A stretch of 64,000 nt of DNA from Kosakonia oryzae (GCF_001658025.2 NZ_CP014007.2:3472001-3536000); one strand, 5' to 3'. Positions 34,285-46,772 are shown, counted from the stretch's first letter. Numbers and translations are program-made. Notes: generated from the sequence alone by a model not told the origin.

Positions 34285-34896
34285 TTACTTACGCTGATCG
34301 TCAACCGTTACGCCCTGCGGCGGGGTAAAGGTGAATTTAGCGGGATCGACCGCGCCATTTTGCTGTGATTTCAGTTGATAGCTGCTGCGCTGATCGTCCT
34401 GTTCAATTGCACTGAACTGATGAATGGTGCCATCGCGACCAACGTTGATAGTGAATTGCTTCAGGTTACCGTTGTTACCTTTTGGCGTCAGAACAAAGTC
34501 ATCTCCCTTTTGCTCTATATTGTACTGCTGCCAGTCGCTGGCCTGATTACGGGCAATCAGCATAAACGGTGTATTGCCGGTGGCATCTTTCAGCCAGGTC
34601 GCAGTAGCCTGTTCAACAAACGGGTTGTAGAACCACAGGGTTTTCCCGTCAGAAACCAGCACGCTTTCGTCCGGCTGGGTCATATGCCAGTTGAACAGAT
34701 TCGGGCGCTTAACCCACAAATCCCCTTGACCTTCCTGCACCGCAGCTCCGCTGCCATCCGTCACTTTCTGAGTGAAGCTGGCATGGAAACTGCTGACTTT
34801 ATCAAGACGGCTTTTCAGGTCGCTGGAAGCATCTGCCCAGACCTGGCTGGTGACAAAGCTGGCCAGTATGGCACAGGTGACGACAATTTTTTTCAT
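34285..34896 (-). CDS. lolA: Outer-membrane lipoprotein carrier protein LolA
   Basis: LolA is the periplasmic chaperone that carries lipoproteins from LolCDE to LolB at the outer membrane. The 203-residue precursor has a signal peptide [21 protein letters not shown] cut before DASSDL. The mature protein shows the family core: [41 protein letters not shown]. The first gene downstream of ftsK in E. coli; here a foreign gene on the opposite strand separates lolA from ftsK, so lolA must use a promoter in 34897-35227. Confidence 0.97.
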   Translation of the reverse strand: MKKIVVTCAILASFVTSQVWADASSDLKSRLDKVSSFHASFTQKVTDGSGAAVQEGQGDLWVKRPNLFNWHMTQPDESVLVSDGKTLWFYNPFVEQATATWLKDATGNTPFMLIARNQASDWQQYNIEQKGDDFVLTPKGNNGNLKQFTINVGRDGTIHQFSAIEQDDQRSSYQLKSQQNGAVDPAKFTFTPPQGVTVDDQRK

Positions 34897-35227
34897 CCTA
34901 ATTCCTTGAGAATTTCGCGCTGCCAGTCAACAGACTAAAGCAAATAAATATGCTTACTATAACATTCAGCCACGCAATTTCCTGGTAAAAAAACTGAAAA
35001 GTGCTCACCTGATCGACGCTTTCGAAGAGAAACGTATGAACCGTAACCGCGATGCGTTTCCAGGGAGGTGTGTTTATAAATTCATCGCTGCTTCATGCAG
35101 TATAAACTCATAGTTTATTCCTAAATAGAGAGTCATAATACCTCAGGCAACATTTTGAATTAGCTTTTTGAAATTTAAGTTCCTTCTTAATGGAAAGTTC
35201 TGGTTACCCATGTAATAGGGAATATTT
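34897..35227. promoter_or_regulatory. Divergent control region between lolA and the unknown lipoprotein gene
   Basis: This AT-rich 331-base region must hold the lolA promoter on the minus strand and that of the lipoprotein gene on the plus strand. An imperfect inverted repeat is visible, GAAACGTAT (35029-35037) with ATGCGTTTC (35052-35060). I cannot assign promoters with confidence. Confidence 0.45.
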
Positions 35228-35896
35228 ATGAATCTCAAACCATTTCTATTTACGTTTCCTTTTTTGATAACTGGCTGTACCGTACTCGATTACCACGGAT
35301 ATTCACACACAACAAAATACACGCCATTCCCTGAAAAAGTCGAAGCACCTTTTTTATTCTGCGGTAATAAATTTTTTCAATCAGATTTATTCATTTATTA
35401 CCTTAATAAACAGAACTCAAACTTTTCACCTGAAGTGACCAGGATTACCGCAGTACAGAATCCCCAAGGGCTGGATTATAACAATACTGTCGAGTCACCT
35501 ATGAGCTGCAAAGCAACGTTCACTTATGAGGACAATCATAAGGAATCTGTTTTGATGACAGTACAAGTTAAGTCCATTCCCAGGGAAAATGATAATTTTA
35601 CGTTCTTTGGGGACCAATTAGGAATACATTGGCTGACAGCAGCGGATTTAGCAGAACAAGCAGCAAGTAAGGCAGAGCGGGACAAGAAGATAAAAAAATT
35701 AAAAGAAAGAATAGCGTATGAAGAAAAGAACATGAAGTATATATGTAATGACAAGACAGAATATGCATCCGGAAAAATTGTGACTACCAGTTATTCTGTT
35801 TCAACGCCGGCCGAATGTGGCAATCTTCCTTATGTTGTTGATGATCGGACGGTAGAAAGTTTAAAAGATGAACTGTGGGAACTAAAGAATAGATAA
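35228..35896 (+). CDS. Putative lipoprotein of unknown family, accessory gene between lolA and ftsK
   Basis: The 222-residue product begins MNLKPFLFTFPFLITGC, a lipoprotein signal peptide with lipobox I-T-G-C and lipidation at Cys17. The residue after it is Thr, so outer-membrane sorting is expected (inference). The middle (about 40-120) is beta-rich, with cysteines in LFCGN, MSCKA, YICND and AECGN that could form two disulphides. A charged helix AERDKKIKKLKERIAYEEKNM lies near 147-170 and another at the C-terminus. I do not recognise a family. The gene is much richer in A and T than its neighbours and is on the strand opposite to ftsK and lolA, so it was probably acquired. ATAGGG precedes the ATG by seven bases. 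Confidence 0.75.
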   Translation: MNLKPFLFTFPFLITGCTVLDYHGYSHTTKYTPFPEKVEAPFLFCGNKFFQSDLFIYYLNKQNSNFSPEVTRITAVQNPQGLDYNNTVESPMSCKATFTYEDNHKESVLMTVQVKSIPRENDNFTFFGDQLGIHWLTAADLAEQAASKAERDKKIKKLKERIAYEEKNMKYICNDKTEYASGKIVTTSYSVSTPAECGNLPYVVDDRTVESLKDELWELKNR

Positions 35897-35907
35897 TTTT
35901 CCAAAAA

Positions 35908-35951
35908 ATCCTGCCTCAGTTTCGGCTCCCTTTTCGAAAAAAAGGCAGGAT
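35908..35951. terminator. Hairpin between the lipoprotein gene and ftsK
   Basis: ATCCTGCCT (35908-35916) and AGGCAGGAT (35943-35951) are perfect reverse complements around a 26-base loop. They sit between two convergent stop codons. The flanks AAAAA and TAACG give a weak T-run only on the minus strand (ATTTTTT after the left arm), so it may serve ftsK more than the lipoprotein gene. Confidence 0.5.
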
Positions 35952-35964
35952 AACGTTACAAATT

Positions 35965-38900
35965 TCACTCGAACGGCGGCGGCGCCAGCACCTCACGGTT
36001 ACCATTGTGCCCCTGTTCGCTGACAATTCCCTGGGCTTCCATCTGCTCGATAATACGCGCTGCACGGTTATAGCCAATGCGGAACTGGCGCTGAACGCCG
36101 GAGATAGAGGCCTTGCGTTTTTCGGTCACAAAGTTAACGGCCTGATCAAATAACGGATCCAGATCTTCACCGCCGTCAAAACCTCCGCCTGCGCCACCTT
36201 CACTTTCGCTGTCAGACGTAATGCCATCGACATATTGCGGACGACCACGCGCTTTCCAGTCCTGCACCACTGCATGCACTTCCTGGTCACGTACGAACGC
36301 TCCGTGGACACGAACCGGCGCAGAAGTAGAGTTTGGACCGGAGTAAAGCATATCGCCCATCCCAAGCAGCGATTCCGCACCGCCCTGATCGAGGATGGTA
36401 CGCGAATCAATCTTACTCGATACGGTAAAGGCGATACGCGTCGGGATGTTCGCTTTAATCAGGCCAGTGATAACGTCGACCGACGGACGCTGGGTCGCCA
36501 GTACCAGGTGAATACCTGCGGCACGCGCTTTCTGCGCCAGGCGCGCAATCAGCTCTTCCACTTTCTTGCCAACAGTCATCATCAGGTCAGCAAATTCGTC
36601 CACCATTACCACGATATACGGCAGTTTTTCCAGCACCGGATGCTGAACATCCATGCTGTCACCCGGTTTCCAGTACGGATCCGGGATCGGACGCCCCATA
36701 CGTGCAGCTTCCGCAATTTTCTCGTTGTAACCCGCCAGGTTGCGCACGCCAAGCGCCGACATCAGTTTGTAGCGACGTTCCATCTCGTTGACGCTCCAGC
36801 GCAACGCATTGGCGGCATCTTTCATATCGGTAACCACTTCGGTCAACAGATGAGGAATGCCTTCATATACCGAAAGTTCGAGCATTTTCGGGTCGATCAT
36901 AATAAAGCGCACCTCTTCCGGCGTCGCTTTATACAGCATGCTGAGGATCATGGCGTTCACGCCCACCGACTTACCAGAGCCAGTCGTACCGGCAACCAAC
37001 AGGTGCGGCATTTTCGCCAGATCGGCAATCACCGGATCGCCAGCGATATCTTTACCCAGCACCACAGTCAGCGGCGACGGGCTTTCCCTGAATTTTACGC
37101 AGTCCAACACTTCACGTAGATAGACGGTCTGACGTTTCTTGTTCGGTAATTCGAGGCCAACATACGGCTTGCCGGGAATCACCTCTACCACGCGCACGGC
37201 AACGGTGGAAAGCGAACGCGCCAGATCGCGGGACAAGTTGGAAATACGTGCGGCTTTCACCCCCGGTGCCAGATTAAGCTCAAAGCGAGTAATTACCGGC
37301 CCTGGCGAATAGTTCACCACATCGGCTTTGATGCGGAAATCGGCCAGACGCGCTTCGACCAGGCGCGCCATTTGCTCAAGCGCAAAAGTATCAACGGGTT
37401 CAACTTCCACTGGCGGCTGCGTCAACAGATCCAGAGATGGCAGCGGCGTAGTCGGTTTCTGTACCGGTCGGCTATCGCCATTACGCATCAGCAGCGGATG
37501 GATCAGGCTCTCCTGATGCTGTGGCGCAACCTGATGCTGTTGCGGCATAGTGGGCTGCTGAACCGTCTGTTGAGCCTGCGGCTGATAGTGCGGCTGTGCT
37601 GGCTGCTGGTATTGCGGCGGTGCGGGTTGTTGATAATGCTGCGGCTGCTGTACCGGCGGCTCCGGCTCTGGCATCACGCCTGGCGTGAACAGCGGCTCGT
37701 GCGGCCCATCATCAACCAGCGTTTTCATTGGCGAAAACGCAAAATCTTCAGGCATAAACGCTTGCGCGCCTGCCGGCTGGTCTACCGAATAGCGTTGTTG
37801 CTGTGAGGCTGCGAACTGGCGGGCCAGTTCAGCTTCTTCCTCATCTTCGTCGCTCATAACCGGGTGCTGCGGATGGAACTGTGGTGCCTCGTGCTGGAAT
37901 TCATTTCCATAGCGATCTTGCTGTGTAGCGGCAAACTGACGAGCCAGTTCGTTCTGCTGCAGCATATCGGCTTCGTCGTCATCATGCTGACGCACTTCTT
38001 CCTCACGGGCGCGCTCTTCGGCCATACGCTGAGAAGGCAATTTGATACCGTATGACGCCAGCTCGCGGCGCGTCGGAACACGAACGCGGTTCGGGCGCGG
38101 CAACTGCGGACCAATCCCCTCTTTAACCTGCGGGCGCGGCGCGCCACCAGCAAGGCTAAAGACCGGCGCAGCGGCTGCCGCTGCGGTGCTCACATGGCCC
38201 GTAGCTTGTTGTACACCACCCGCGACAGGAGCAACTGTTGGCTCAACCGCTGTTGCCGATGGCGCAGGGAAAACAGCAGGTTTTGCTGCGGGTTCCTCAA
38301 CAGCAGGCTCCGGGATTGGCTGATACCAGGCGGCAAGTTGTTCACGCTCACGCGCACGCTTCTCTTCAACTTCTTCAAAGTAGTAAAGCGGCGGACGAGT
38401 CTGTTTTACCTCTTCAACGACCGGTTCTGGTTCAGGCGTGATTATCGGTTCCGGAGCCGGTGCGATTTGCGGTTCGCTTTGCCACGGCAACGGCTCCTGC
38501 GCCTGCTGAGCATAAACCTCTTCTTCCCGCGGCAGTGGCGTTACCGGCGCATCCGGCGTCCACACCTCTTCTGCAACAGGTTGCTGCCACTCAGGGGTTG
38601 CATGCTGAGGAGAATGATACGGGGCCTCCTGGACAACTTCGACATACTGCTCTGGCTGATGAGGCGCTTGCGGTGGTACCTGAATTGCTGGTGCCTGCGC
38701 ATACGGCCATTCAACATCCTGCTGCATTGCCGGAGCATAAGGTTCAGCAGGTGCTGCATACGCCTGCACAGCTGCAGTTGTCGCTGTTGCAGCTGCCACT
38801 ACCGGCTCAGTAACGCTGTGCCCGTTCAGCAGTGGATCGTACTCCTGCTCAGCTTCTGTCGCACGATGTCCGGAAAACAGGACGTCGTCAGCATCCGCCG

Positions 38901-39750
38901 GCACACCGCGCGCGCTGTAGGCGATCTCATCTTCCGCATCGTCCATCCGCTTACCGGAGAACAGCGCTTCGTCGGTTTTACGCCCCCTCGGATTGGCGAA
39001 TTTTTCAGCCACGCGCTTACGGCGTTCCAGCGCTCCGCGAAGAATACGAGCACGACGCGACTCACGCGGTTTTTCCTCTTCGTACTCTTCATCATCTTCG
39101 TACTCGTCATCATCGACCCATGTGTCATCGCGACGGGTGCGATTACTGGCGAAGGTCAGAATATTAAGGACGACACTGCCGATTTTCTCGGCGATGGTGA
39201 CCCACGACCAGCCGGTAAATAAGGTCAAGCCGGCGGCCCAAATGCAGAGCAGCGCAAGCGTACCGCCGCTACTACGCAGCAGAGGTTGCAGCGTTGTACT
39301 CAGCAGACTGCCAATCACCCCGCCGGAGGCGAAATACCAGATATCATCGGCATTAATCGCTGCCAGACCACAGGAGGTCAGGATCAATGCCAGCGCACCA
39401 ATCATGCGCAGCGATACGGCAAAGTAATCGATGTAATCTTCACTGGCGCGGTGGCGGTAAGCAAACCAGCAGCCGCCAATGATGATCACCGGAATGGTGT
39501 AGGCCATAACGCCAAAAATAAAAAACAGCGTATCGGCAAGCCATGCTCCGGGCACACCGCCCAGATTATGGATAGGTTCATGCCAGGCCGTTTGCGACCA
39601 GCTAGGGTCAGACGGATTAAAACTTAAGAGCGCGGCCATCAGCCAGACGGCAGAAAGTGAAACGAGGATCAGCAACGCCTCCAGGAGTCGGCGCCCGCTG
39701 CTAAGCTTGGTCAGTGTGACTTCTTTGTCTTCGGTGTATTCCTGGCTCAA
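35965..39750 (-). CDS. ftsK: DNA translocase FtsK
   Basis: FtsK couples septation to chromosome dimer resolution: it pumps DNA at the septum and activates XerCD at dif. The 1261-residue product has four transmembrane helices in the first about 200 residues, a long Pro/Gln/Glu-rich linker, the motor domain with Walker [11 protein letters not shown] near residue 925 and Walker [15 protein letters not shown], and the gamma winged helix [20 protein letters not shown] at the C-terminus. It is shorter than E. coli FtsK (1329), the difference lying in the linker. The linker holds two copies of an ELARQFA-x2-QQ-x-RY motif. The downstream lolA is displaced by an inserted gene. Confidence 0.97.
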   Translation of the reverse strand: MSQEYTEDKEVTLTKLSSGRRLLEALLILVSLSAVWLMAALLSFNPSDPSWSQTAWHEPIHNLGGVPGAWLADTLFFIFGVMAYTIPVIIIGGCWFAYRHRASEDYIDYFAVSLRMIGALALILTSCGLAAINADDIWYFASGGVIGSLLSTTLQPLLRSSGGTLALLCIWAAGLTLFTGWSWVTIAEKIGSVVLNILTFASNRTRRDDTWVDDDEYEDDEEYEEEKPRESRRARILRGALERRKRVAEKFANPRGRKTDEALFSGKRMDDAEDEIAYSARGVPADADDVLFSGHRATEAEQEYDPLLNGHSVTEPVVAAATATTAAVQAYAAPAEPYAPAMQQDVEWPYAQAPAIQVPPQAPHQPEQYVEVVQEAPYHSPQHATPEWQQPVAEEVWTPDAPVTPLPREEEVYAQQAQEPLPWQSEPQIAPAPEPIITPEPEPVVEEVKQTRPPLYYFEEVEEKRAREREQLAAWYQPIPEPAVEEPAAKPAVFPAPSATAVEPTVAPVAGGVQQATGHVSTAAAAAAPVFSLAGGAPRPQVKEGIGPQLPRPNRVRVPTRRELASYGIKLPSQRMAEERAREEEVRQHDDDEADMLQQNELARQFAATQQDRYGNEFQHEAPQFHPQHPVMSDEDEEEAELARQFAASQQQRYSVDQPAGAQAFMPEDFAFSPMKTLVDDGPHEPLFTPGVMPEPEPPVQQPQHYQQPAPPQYQQPAQPHYQPQAQQTVQQPTMPQQHQVAPQHQESLIHPLLMRNGDSRPVQKPTTPLPSLDLLTQPPVEVEPVDTFALEQMARLVEARLADFRIKADVVNYSPGPVITRFELNLAPGVKAARISNLSRDLARSLSTVAVRVVEVIPGKPYVGLELPNKKRQTVYLREVLDCVKFRESPSPLTVVLGKDIAGDPVIADLAKMPHLLVAGTTGSGKSVGVNAMILSMLYKATPEEVRFIMIDPKMLELSVYEGIPHLLTEVVTDMKDAANALRWSVNEMERRYKLMSALGVRNLAGYNEKIAEAARMGRPIPDPYWKPGDSMDVQHPVLEKLPYIVVMVDEFADLMMTVGKKVEELIARLAQKARAAGIHLVLATQRPSVDVITGLIKANIPTRIAFTVSSKIDSRTILDQGGAESLLGMGDMLYSGPNSTSAPVRVHGAFVRDQEVHAVVQDWKARGRPQYVDGITSDSESEGGAGGGFDGGEDLDPLFDQAVNFVTEKRKASISGVQRQFRIGYNRAARIIEQMEAQGIVSEQGHNGNREVLAPPPFE

Positions 39751-39784
39751 GACAGGCTCTCCAGGTCCTTGATGCTAAAACGGA

Positions 39785-39814
39785 CAACAGCGCCGGGTCT
39801 CCCCGGCACTGTTG
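39785..39814 (-). terminator. Intrinsic terminator after lrp
   Basis: CAACAG-GCCGGG type stem: on the minus strand CAACAGTGCCGGG pairs with CCCGGCGCTGTTG around a three-base loop. It lies between lrp and ftsK, about 60 bases after the lrp stop; the tail is GTCCGTTTTA. Confidence 0.7.
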
Positions 39815-39870
39815 CTGTATGGATTAACAGGAGTGTAATCAAAAAACAGCGATTGTGCACCTGTTCCGTA

Positions 39871-40365
39871 TTAGCGCGTCTTAATTACCAGACGATTGCT
39901 CTGTTTAACTTCTTCCATCACCACATATGTGCGGGTGTCGTTCACGCCCGGCAGACGCAGCAGGGTTTCCCCTAACAGTTTGCGGTAAGCCGACATATCC
40001 GGTACACGCGTCTTCAACAGGTAGTCGAAGTCGCCTGAAACCAGATGACACTCTTGAATTTCTTCAAGTTTTTGCACAGCGGCGTTGAATTGTTCAAACA
40101 CATCGGGCGCGCCACGATTCAGAGTAATCTCAACAAATACCAGAAGTGATGCATCCAGATAATGCGGATTTAGCAGCGCGGTATAGCCCTGGATAAATCC
40201 TTGTCTTTCCAGCCTGCGCACACGCTCAAGGCACGGCGTCGGGGAAAGTCCCACTCGTTTAGAAAGCTCGACGTTGGAAATACGCCCATCTTTTTGCAGC
40301 TCGTTCAGAATATTACGATCAATGCGGTCGAGATCTTTGCCTGGGCGCTTCTTGCTATCTACCAT
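39871..40365 (-). CDS. lrp: Leucine-responsive regulatory protein Lrp
   Basis: Lrp is the global feast/famine regulator that binds DNA as octamers and hexadecamers and responds to leucine. The start MVDSKKRPGKDLDRIDRNIL (40365) gives 164 residues, as in E. coli. The N-terminal helix-turn-helix contains ISNVELSKRVGLSPTPCLERVRRLE; the C-terminal RAM domain contains HLVSGDFDYLLKTRV. The protein is nearly identical to the E. coli sequence I remember. It is divergent from trxB. Confidence 0.98.
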   Translation of the reverse strand: MVDSKKRPGKDLDRIDRNILNELQKDGRISNVELSKRVGLSPTPCLERVRRLERQGFIQGYTALLNPHYLDASLLVFVEITLNRGAPDVFEQFNAAVQKLEEIQECHLVSGDFDYLLKTRVPDMSAYRKLLGETLLRLPGVNDTRTYVVMEEVKQSNRLVIKTR

Positions 40366-41855
<1,490 letters not shown>

Positions 41856-41880
41856 TCTTTACAAGTCAGTAACAAAGGTA

Positions 41881-41911
41881 AAAAAGGCGACTATAAGTCG
41901 CCTTTATTTTT
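41881..41911 (+). terminator. Intrinsic terminator after trxB
   Basis: AAAGGCGACT ATA AGTCGCCTTT followed by ATTTTTG. Confidence 0.85.
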
Positions 41912-41970
41912 GCCCCGATGTAACATTGCGCAAGTTAAAAAATCCGATAACTTCACCTGCTAAGCGCGCA

Positions 41971-43737
41971 ATGAATAAAACCCGTCAACAAGAACTCACT
42001 CGCTGGTTGAAACAGCAAAGCATTATTTCCCGCCGCTGGTTGATGCTTTCCCGCCTTCTTGGCGTAGTCAGCGGCGCACTGATTGTGGCACAGGCCTGGA
42101 TACTGGCGCGCATCCTCAATCATATGATTATGGAAAATATTCCGCGTGAGGCGTTACTACTACCCTTCACCTTACTGGTGCTGATCTTTATCCTGCGAAG
42201 TTGGGTTGTCTGGCTGCGCGAACGGGTGGGATTTCATGCCGGGGCGCATATTCGTTTTGAAATTCGCCGACACGTGCTGGATCGCCTGCACCAGGCGGGT
42301 CCGGCCTGGATTCAGGGTAAACCTGCCGGGAGCTGGGCGACGCTGGTGCTTGAACAAATTGACGATATGCACGACTTCTATGCCCGCTATTTACCACAGA
42401 TGGCCCTTGCGGCCAGCGTGCCGCTGTTAATCGTTCTCACTTTATTCCCCATCAATTGGGCCGCCGCGCTTATTTTGCTCGGTACAGCTCCCCTTATTCC
42501 GCTGTTTATGGCGATGGTTGGAATGGGTGCCGCCGATGCTAACCGCCGTAACTTTAAAGCGCTGGCGCGTTTGAGCGGTCATTTTCTTGATCGCCTGCGC
42601 GGCATGGAAACGCTGCGTATTTTTGGTCGCGGCGAAGCGGAAACTGAGAGTATCCGTCGTGCATCTCAGGATTTCCGCAGCAGGACGATGGAAGTGTTGC
42701 GTCTGGCCTTCTTATCTTCCGGTGTGCTGGAGTTTTTCGCTTCGCTATCGATTGCGCTGGTCGCTGTCTACTTCGGCTTCTCTTATCTCGGCGAGCTGAA
42801 TTTTGGTCATTACGGCACCGGCGTTACGCTGTTCGCCGGTTTCCTTGCTCTGGTGCTGGCACCGGAGTTTTTCCAGCCGCTACGCGATCTGGGTACCTTC
42901 TATCATGCCAAGGCGCAGGCTATCGGTGCCGCCGACAGCCTGAAAACGTTTATGGAAGCACCGCTGGCACATCCACAACGCGGTGAAACCCGGTTAGCAA
43001 GCGATGAGCGTGTCACCCTCACCGCACACAATCTGATAATAAAGTCTGCCGAAGGCGCAAAACTCGCCGGGCCACTCAACTTCACCCTTGCCGCTGGACA
43101 ACGTGTGGTAGTGGTAGGTAAAAGCGGCTCAGGTAAGAGCTCGCTGATTAATGTTCTCTCCGGTTTCTTGCCCTATGAGGGCTCACTGCGCGTAAATGGC
43201 ATTGAGCTGAGCGCACTGGAGCCGGATAGCTGGCACGAAGCGATAAGCTGGGTAGGGCAAAATCCACAACTTCCCGCAACTACGTTACGGGAAAACGTCC
43301 TGCTGGCGCGGCCAAATGCCAGCGCGGCTGAACTGCAGGCGGCGCTGGATAAAGCCTGGGTCAGCGAATTTTTACCTCTGTTGCCGGAAGGGCTGGAAAC
43401 GCAGCCTGGCGACCAGGCCGTACGCCTTTCTGTTGGTCAGGCGCAACGTGTCGCCGTAGCCCGCGCGCTGCTTTCGCCGTGCAAATTGCTGTTGCTGGAT
43501 GAGCCTTCCGCCAGCCTGGATGCCCATAGCGAGCAACGGGTTATGCAGGCGTTAACTGAGGCTTCTCATCAGCAAACCACGCTGATGGTTACCCACCAGC
43601 TGGAAAATCTGAACCAATGGGATGCCATTTGGGTGATGCAGGATGGTGAGATCATTGAGCAAGGCAGCTATGCTGAACTTTCAACGGCGCAGGGAACGTT
43701 TGCCGATCTTCTCGCCCACCGTCAGGAGGAGATTTAA
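41971..43737 (+). CDS. cydD: Glutathione/cysteine ABC exporter subunit CydD
   Basis: CydDC is a heterodimeric ABC exporter of reduced thiols to the periplasm, also linked to heme, and is needed to assemble cytochrome bd. The start MNKTRQQELTRWLKQQ gives 588 residues, as in E. coli; an earlier in-frame ATG lies inside trxB. Six transmembrane helices precede the ATPase domain with Walker A GKSGSGKSS, signature LSVGQAQRVAVARALL (LSVGQ rather than LSGGQ) and Walker B LLLLDEPSASLD. The stop TAA abuts the ATG of cydC directly. Confidence 0.97.
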   Translation: MNKTRQQELTRWLKQQSIISRRWLMLSRLLGVVSGALIVAQAWILARILNHMIMENIPREALLLPFTLLVLIFILRSWVVWLRERVGFHAGAHIRFEIRRHVLDRLHQAGPAWIQGKPAGSWATLVLEQIDDMHDFYARYLPQMALAASVPLLIVLTLFPINWAAALILLGTAPLIPLFMAMVGMGAADANRRNFKALARLSGHFLDRLRGMETLRIFGRGEAETESIRRASQDFRSRTMEVLRLAFLSSGVLEFFASLSIALVAVYFGFSYLGELNFGHYGTGVTLFAGFLALVLAPEFFQPLRDLGTFYHAKAQAIGAADSLKTFMEAPLAHPQRGETRLASDERVTLTAHNLIIKSAEGAKLAGPLNFTLAAGQRVVVVGKSGSGKSSLINVLSGFLPYEGSLRVNGIELSALEPDSWHEAISWVGQNPQLPATTLRENVLLARPNASAAELQAALDKAWVSEFLPLLPEGLETQPGDQAVRLSVGQAQRVAVARALLSPCKLLLLDEPSASLDAHSEQRVMQALTEASHQQTTLMVTHQLENLNQWDAIWVMQDGEIIEQGSYAELSTAQGTFADLLAHRQEEI

Positions 43738-45459
43738 ATGCGTGCTTTGTTGCCCTATCTTGCGCTGTATAAACGCCACAAATGGATGTTGCTGCTGGGC
43801 GTGCTCCTCGCGATTGTCACCCTGCTGGCCAGTATCGGGCTGTTAACGCTCTCCGGGTGGTTCCTGTCGGCCTCTGCAGTCGTTGGCGTGGCCGGGCTTT
43901 ACAGTTTTAACTATATGCTACCTGCGGCCGGGGTTCGTGGCGCGGCTATTACCCGTACCGCCGGACGTTATTTTGAGCGTCTGGTCAGTCATGAGGCCAC
44001 TTTCCGCGTACTGGAACATTTGCGCGTCGCCACTTTCAGCAAACTATTACCCCTCTCCCCTGCCGGGCTGGCGCGTTTTCGCCAAGGGGAATTGCTGAAC
44101 CGGGTGGTGGCCGATGTCGATACACTCGACCATCTTTATTTGCGCGTCATCTCTCCGCTGATCGGCGCACTGGTGGTCATCCTTGTGGTGATGGTCGGTT
44201 TAAGCGTTCTGGATGTCTCTCTGGCACTGATGCTGGGCGGCATTATGCTGGCTACACTGCTTATATTGCCGCCACTCTTTTACCGGGCGGGCAAACCAAC
44301 CGGCGAGAGCCTGACAGCGATGCGCGGCCAGTATCGTCAGCAATTAACCAGTTGGTTGCAGGGCCAGGCGGAGCTAACCATTTTTGGTGCCAGCCAGCGC
44401 TACCGTGAACAACTGGAGAACACCGAGTTAAACTGGCACGACGCCCAGCGCCGTCAGTCTGACCTGAGTGCCATTTCTCAGGCGCTGATGTTGCTGATTA
44501 GCGGTGTAGCGGTCATCGTCATGCTATGGTTTGCTTCCGGCGATGTTGGCGGCAATACGCAGCCAGGCGCATTAATCGCGCTGTTCGTCTTCTGTGCACT
44601 AGCGGCCTTTGAAGCGCTGGCACCGGTTACTGGCGCTTTCCAGCACCTTGGCCAGGTGATCGCTTCCGCCACACGCATTACGCAAATCACCGACTGCCCG
44701 CCAGATGTGACTTTCCCGCAATCCAGCATGTCTGTACCAGAGCATGTTGCCGTGCAATTTAAGGATCTGGCTTTTAGCTATCCTGGGCAGCCACAGCGTG
44801 CGCTGGAGAATATCGCATTGTCGATAGCTGCGGGTGAACATGTCGCCATCCTGGGCCGTACCGGCTGCGGCAAATCAACGCTGCTACAACTGCTTACGCG
44901 CGCGTGGGATCCGCAGCAGGGCGAAATTCGCCTGAACGATATGATGCTGAGCGATGTGGACGAAGCGACGCTACGTTCGCTCATCAGCATGGTTCCACAG
45001 CGCGTACATCTGTTTAGCGCTACGTTGCGTGATAACTTGCTGCTTGCAGCGCCGCAGGCGAGTGATGAAACGTTGAGCGCGATGCTGACGCGCGTCGGGC
45101 TGGAAAAGCTGCTGGATGATGGCGGTCTGAACGCTTGGTTAGGTGAAGGTGGTCGCCAGCTTTCCGGTGGCGAATTGCGCCGCCTGGCAATTGCCCGCGC
45201 GCTGTTGCATGACGCTCCGCTGGTCCTACTGGATGAACCAACCGAAGGGCTGGACGCTGAAACAGAAAGCCAGGTGCTTGAATTACTTCGTGAAGAGATG
45301 AAAGACAAAACGCTGTTAATGGTCACGCACCGTCTGCGCGGTCTGGCGTTTTTTGATCGCATAATTGTGATGGACAACGGACAAATAATTGAGCAAGGTA
45401 ATCACGCAGCGTTAATGGCGAAACAGGGTCGGTATTACCAGTTTAAGCAGCGTCTGTAG
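43738..45459 (+). CDS. cydC: Glutathione/cysteine ABC exporter subunit CydC
   Basis: This is the partner of CydD. The 573-residue product has six transmembrane helices in the first about 320 residues and an ATPase domain with Walker A GRTGCGKST, the canonical signature LSGGELRRLAIARALL and Walker B LVLLDEPTEGLD. The difference between the CydC and CydD signature motifs agrees with an asymmetric ABC pair. There are no bases between the cydD stop and the cydC start, so they are translationally coupled. Confidence 0.97.
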   Translation: MRALLPYLALYKRHKWMLLLGVLLAIVTLLASIGLLTLSGWFLSASAVVGVAGLYSFNYMLPAAGVRGAAITRTAGRYFERLVSHEATFRVLEHLRVATFSKLLPLSPAGLARFRQGELLNRVVADVDTLDHLYLRVISPLIGALVVILVVMVGLSVLDVSLALMLGGIMLATLLILPPLFYRAGKPTGESLTAMRGQYRQQLTSWLQGQAELTIFGASQRYREQLENTELNWHDAQRRQSDLSAISQALMLLISGVAVIVMLWFASGDVGGNTQPGALIALFVFCALAAFEALAPVTGAFQHLGQVIASATRITQITDCPPDVTFPQSSMSVPEHVAVQFKDLAFSYPGQPQRALENIALSIAAGEHVAILGRTGCGKSTLLQLLTRAWDPQQGEIRLNDMMLSDVDEATLRSLISMVPQRVHLFSATLRDNLLLAAPQASDETLSAMLTRVGLEKLLDDGGLNAWLGEGGRQLSGGELRRLAIARALLHDAPLVLLDEPTEGLDAETESQVLELLREEMKDKTLLMVTHRLRGLAFFDRIIVMDNGQIIEQGNHAALMAKQGRYYQFKQRL

Positions 45460-45565
45460 TTGATATTCGTCATTTTGCCGCTTCTGCCGCAGCGCGATTA
45501 AAGTGAAATGGCAAAATGACGATATTAAAAAGGGGTCCCTTGTCGCGTTGTGGAGCGTTGTTGTC

Positions 45566-46270
45566 ATGCGCCTGGTTCAGCTTTCTCGTCACTCTATCGC
45601 TTTTCCTTCGCCTGAAGCAGCGTTGCGCGAACCTAATGGTCTGCTGGCGCTGGGCGGAGATTTAAGCCCGGCCCGGTTGCTGATGGCCTATCAGCGCGGC
45701 ATTTTCCCCTGGTTTTCTCCCGGCGATCCGATCCTCTGGTGGTCGCCCGATCCGCGCGCCGTACTGTGGCCGCAGACGTTTCATATCAGCCGCAGCATGA
45801 AACGCTTTCATAAGTCTTCTCCTTACCGCGTTACCCTCAATCATGCCTTTGGCAAAGTGATTGACGGTTGTGCGCAGGATCGCGACGAAGGGACCTGGAT
45901 TACGTCCGATATTGTGATGGCCTACCATCGTCTGCACGAGCTTGGTCATGCACACTCAATTGAAGTGTGGGAAGGCGACGAACTGGTCGGAGGAATGTAC
46001 GGCGTGGCGCAGGGCTTGCTTTTTTGCGGTGAGTCGATGTTTAGCCGCCGCATTAACGCCTCGAAGACGGCGCTGCTTGTTTTTTGCGACGAGTTTCTCC
46101 GTCAGGGCGGCAAATTGATTGATTGCCAGGTGCTGAATAATCACACTGCATCACTCGGGGCGATAGAAATACCGCGCAGAGATTATTTACTCCAGCTTGC
46201 CGAATTGCGTGCAATCCCTTTGCCTTCACATTTTTGGGTGCCGCGGACGCTGTTTTTATCTCCTGAATAA
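45566..46270 (+). CDS. aat: Leucyl/phenylalanyl-tRNA-protein transferase
   Basis: Aat adds leucine or phenylalanine to proteins with N-terminal Arg or Lys, creating N-degrons that ClpS delivers to ClpAP; clpA and clpS lie on the far side of the island. The start [14 protein letters not shown] gives 234 residues, as in E. coli; an upstream in-frame ATG (45503) lacks a ribosome-binding site. Conserved segments are [56 protein letters not shown] and [16 protein letters not shown]. Confidence 0.97.
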   Translation: MRLVQLSRHSIAFPSPEAALREPNGLLALGGDLSPARLLMAYQRGIFPWFSPGDPILWWSPDPRAVLWPQTFHISRSMKRFHKSSPYRVTLNHAFGKVIDGCAQDRDEGTWITSDIVMAYHRLHELGHAHSIEVWEGDELVGGMYGVAQGLLFCGESMFSRRINASKTALLVFCDEFLRQGGKLIDCQVLNNHTASLGAIEIPRRDYLLQLAELRAIPLPSHFWVPRTLFLSPE

Positions 46271-46275
46271 TGTTT

Positions 46276-46305
46276 TCGGCACATTTTTTATCAGGGTGTT
46301 ATAAT
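46276..46305 (+). promoter_or_regulatory. infA: Candidate infA promoter P1
   Basis: TCGGCA (46276-46281) and TATAAT (46300-46305) are separated by 18 bases and lie about 240 bases upstream of infA, immediately after aat. A second weaker candidate, TTGCCG at 46511-46516 with TGATAC 18 bases later, lies just before infA; E. coli infA also has two promoters. Confidence 0.55.
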
Positions 46306-46550
46306 GGACGCTCAAAGCAGCTTTTGCCTGTTGCCCCGCCCCGTCCGGGAGTCGTTCGTATCAGGGATGCCCTTCGTTTACTCCATCGCTCCCCTTTACG
46401 GTTGCGCATTTAGCGCGTCCTGGCTGTGGCGTGAGGGTAACTGGCAAAAGTCGTTTTGCTGCGTTTTATCAGCACAAATCTTTACTTAACACACGAACTT
46501 CGGCATTATCTTGCCGGTTCAAAAATTATGGTAGTGATACCCCCGAGGAT

Positions 46551-46772
<222 letters not shown>

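Noticed and set aside
46304-46489. A 61-codon open frame between aat and infA
   Set aside because: It starts just after the candidate infA promoter, has no ribosome-binding site, and lies in the infA leader.
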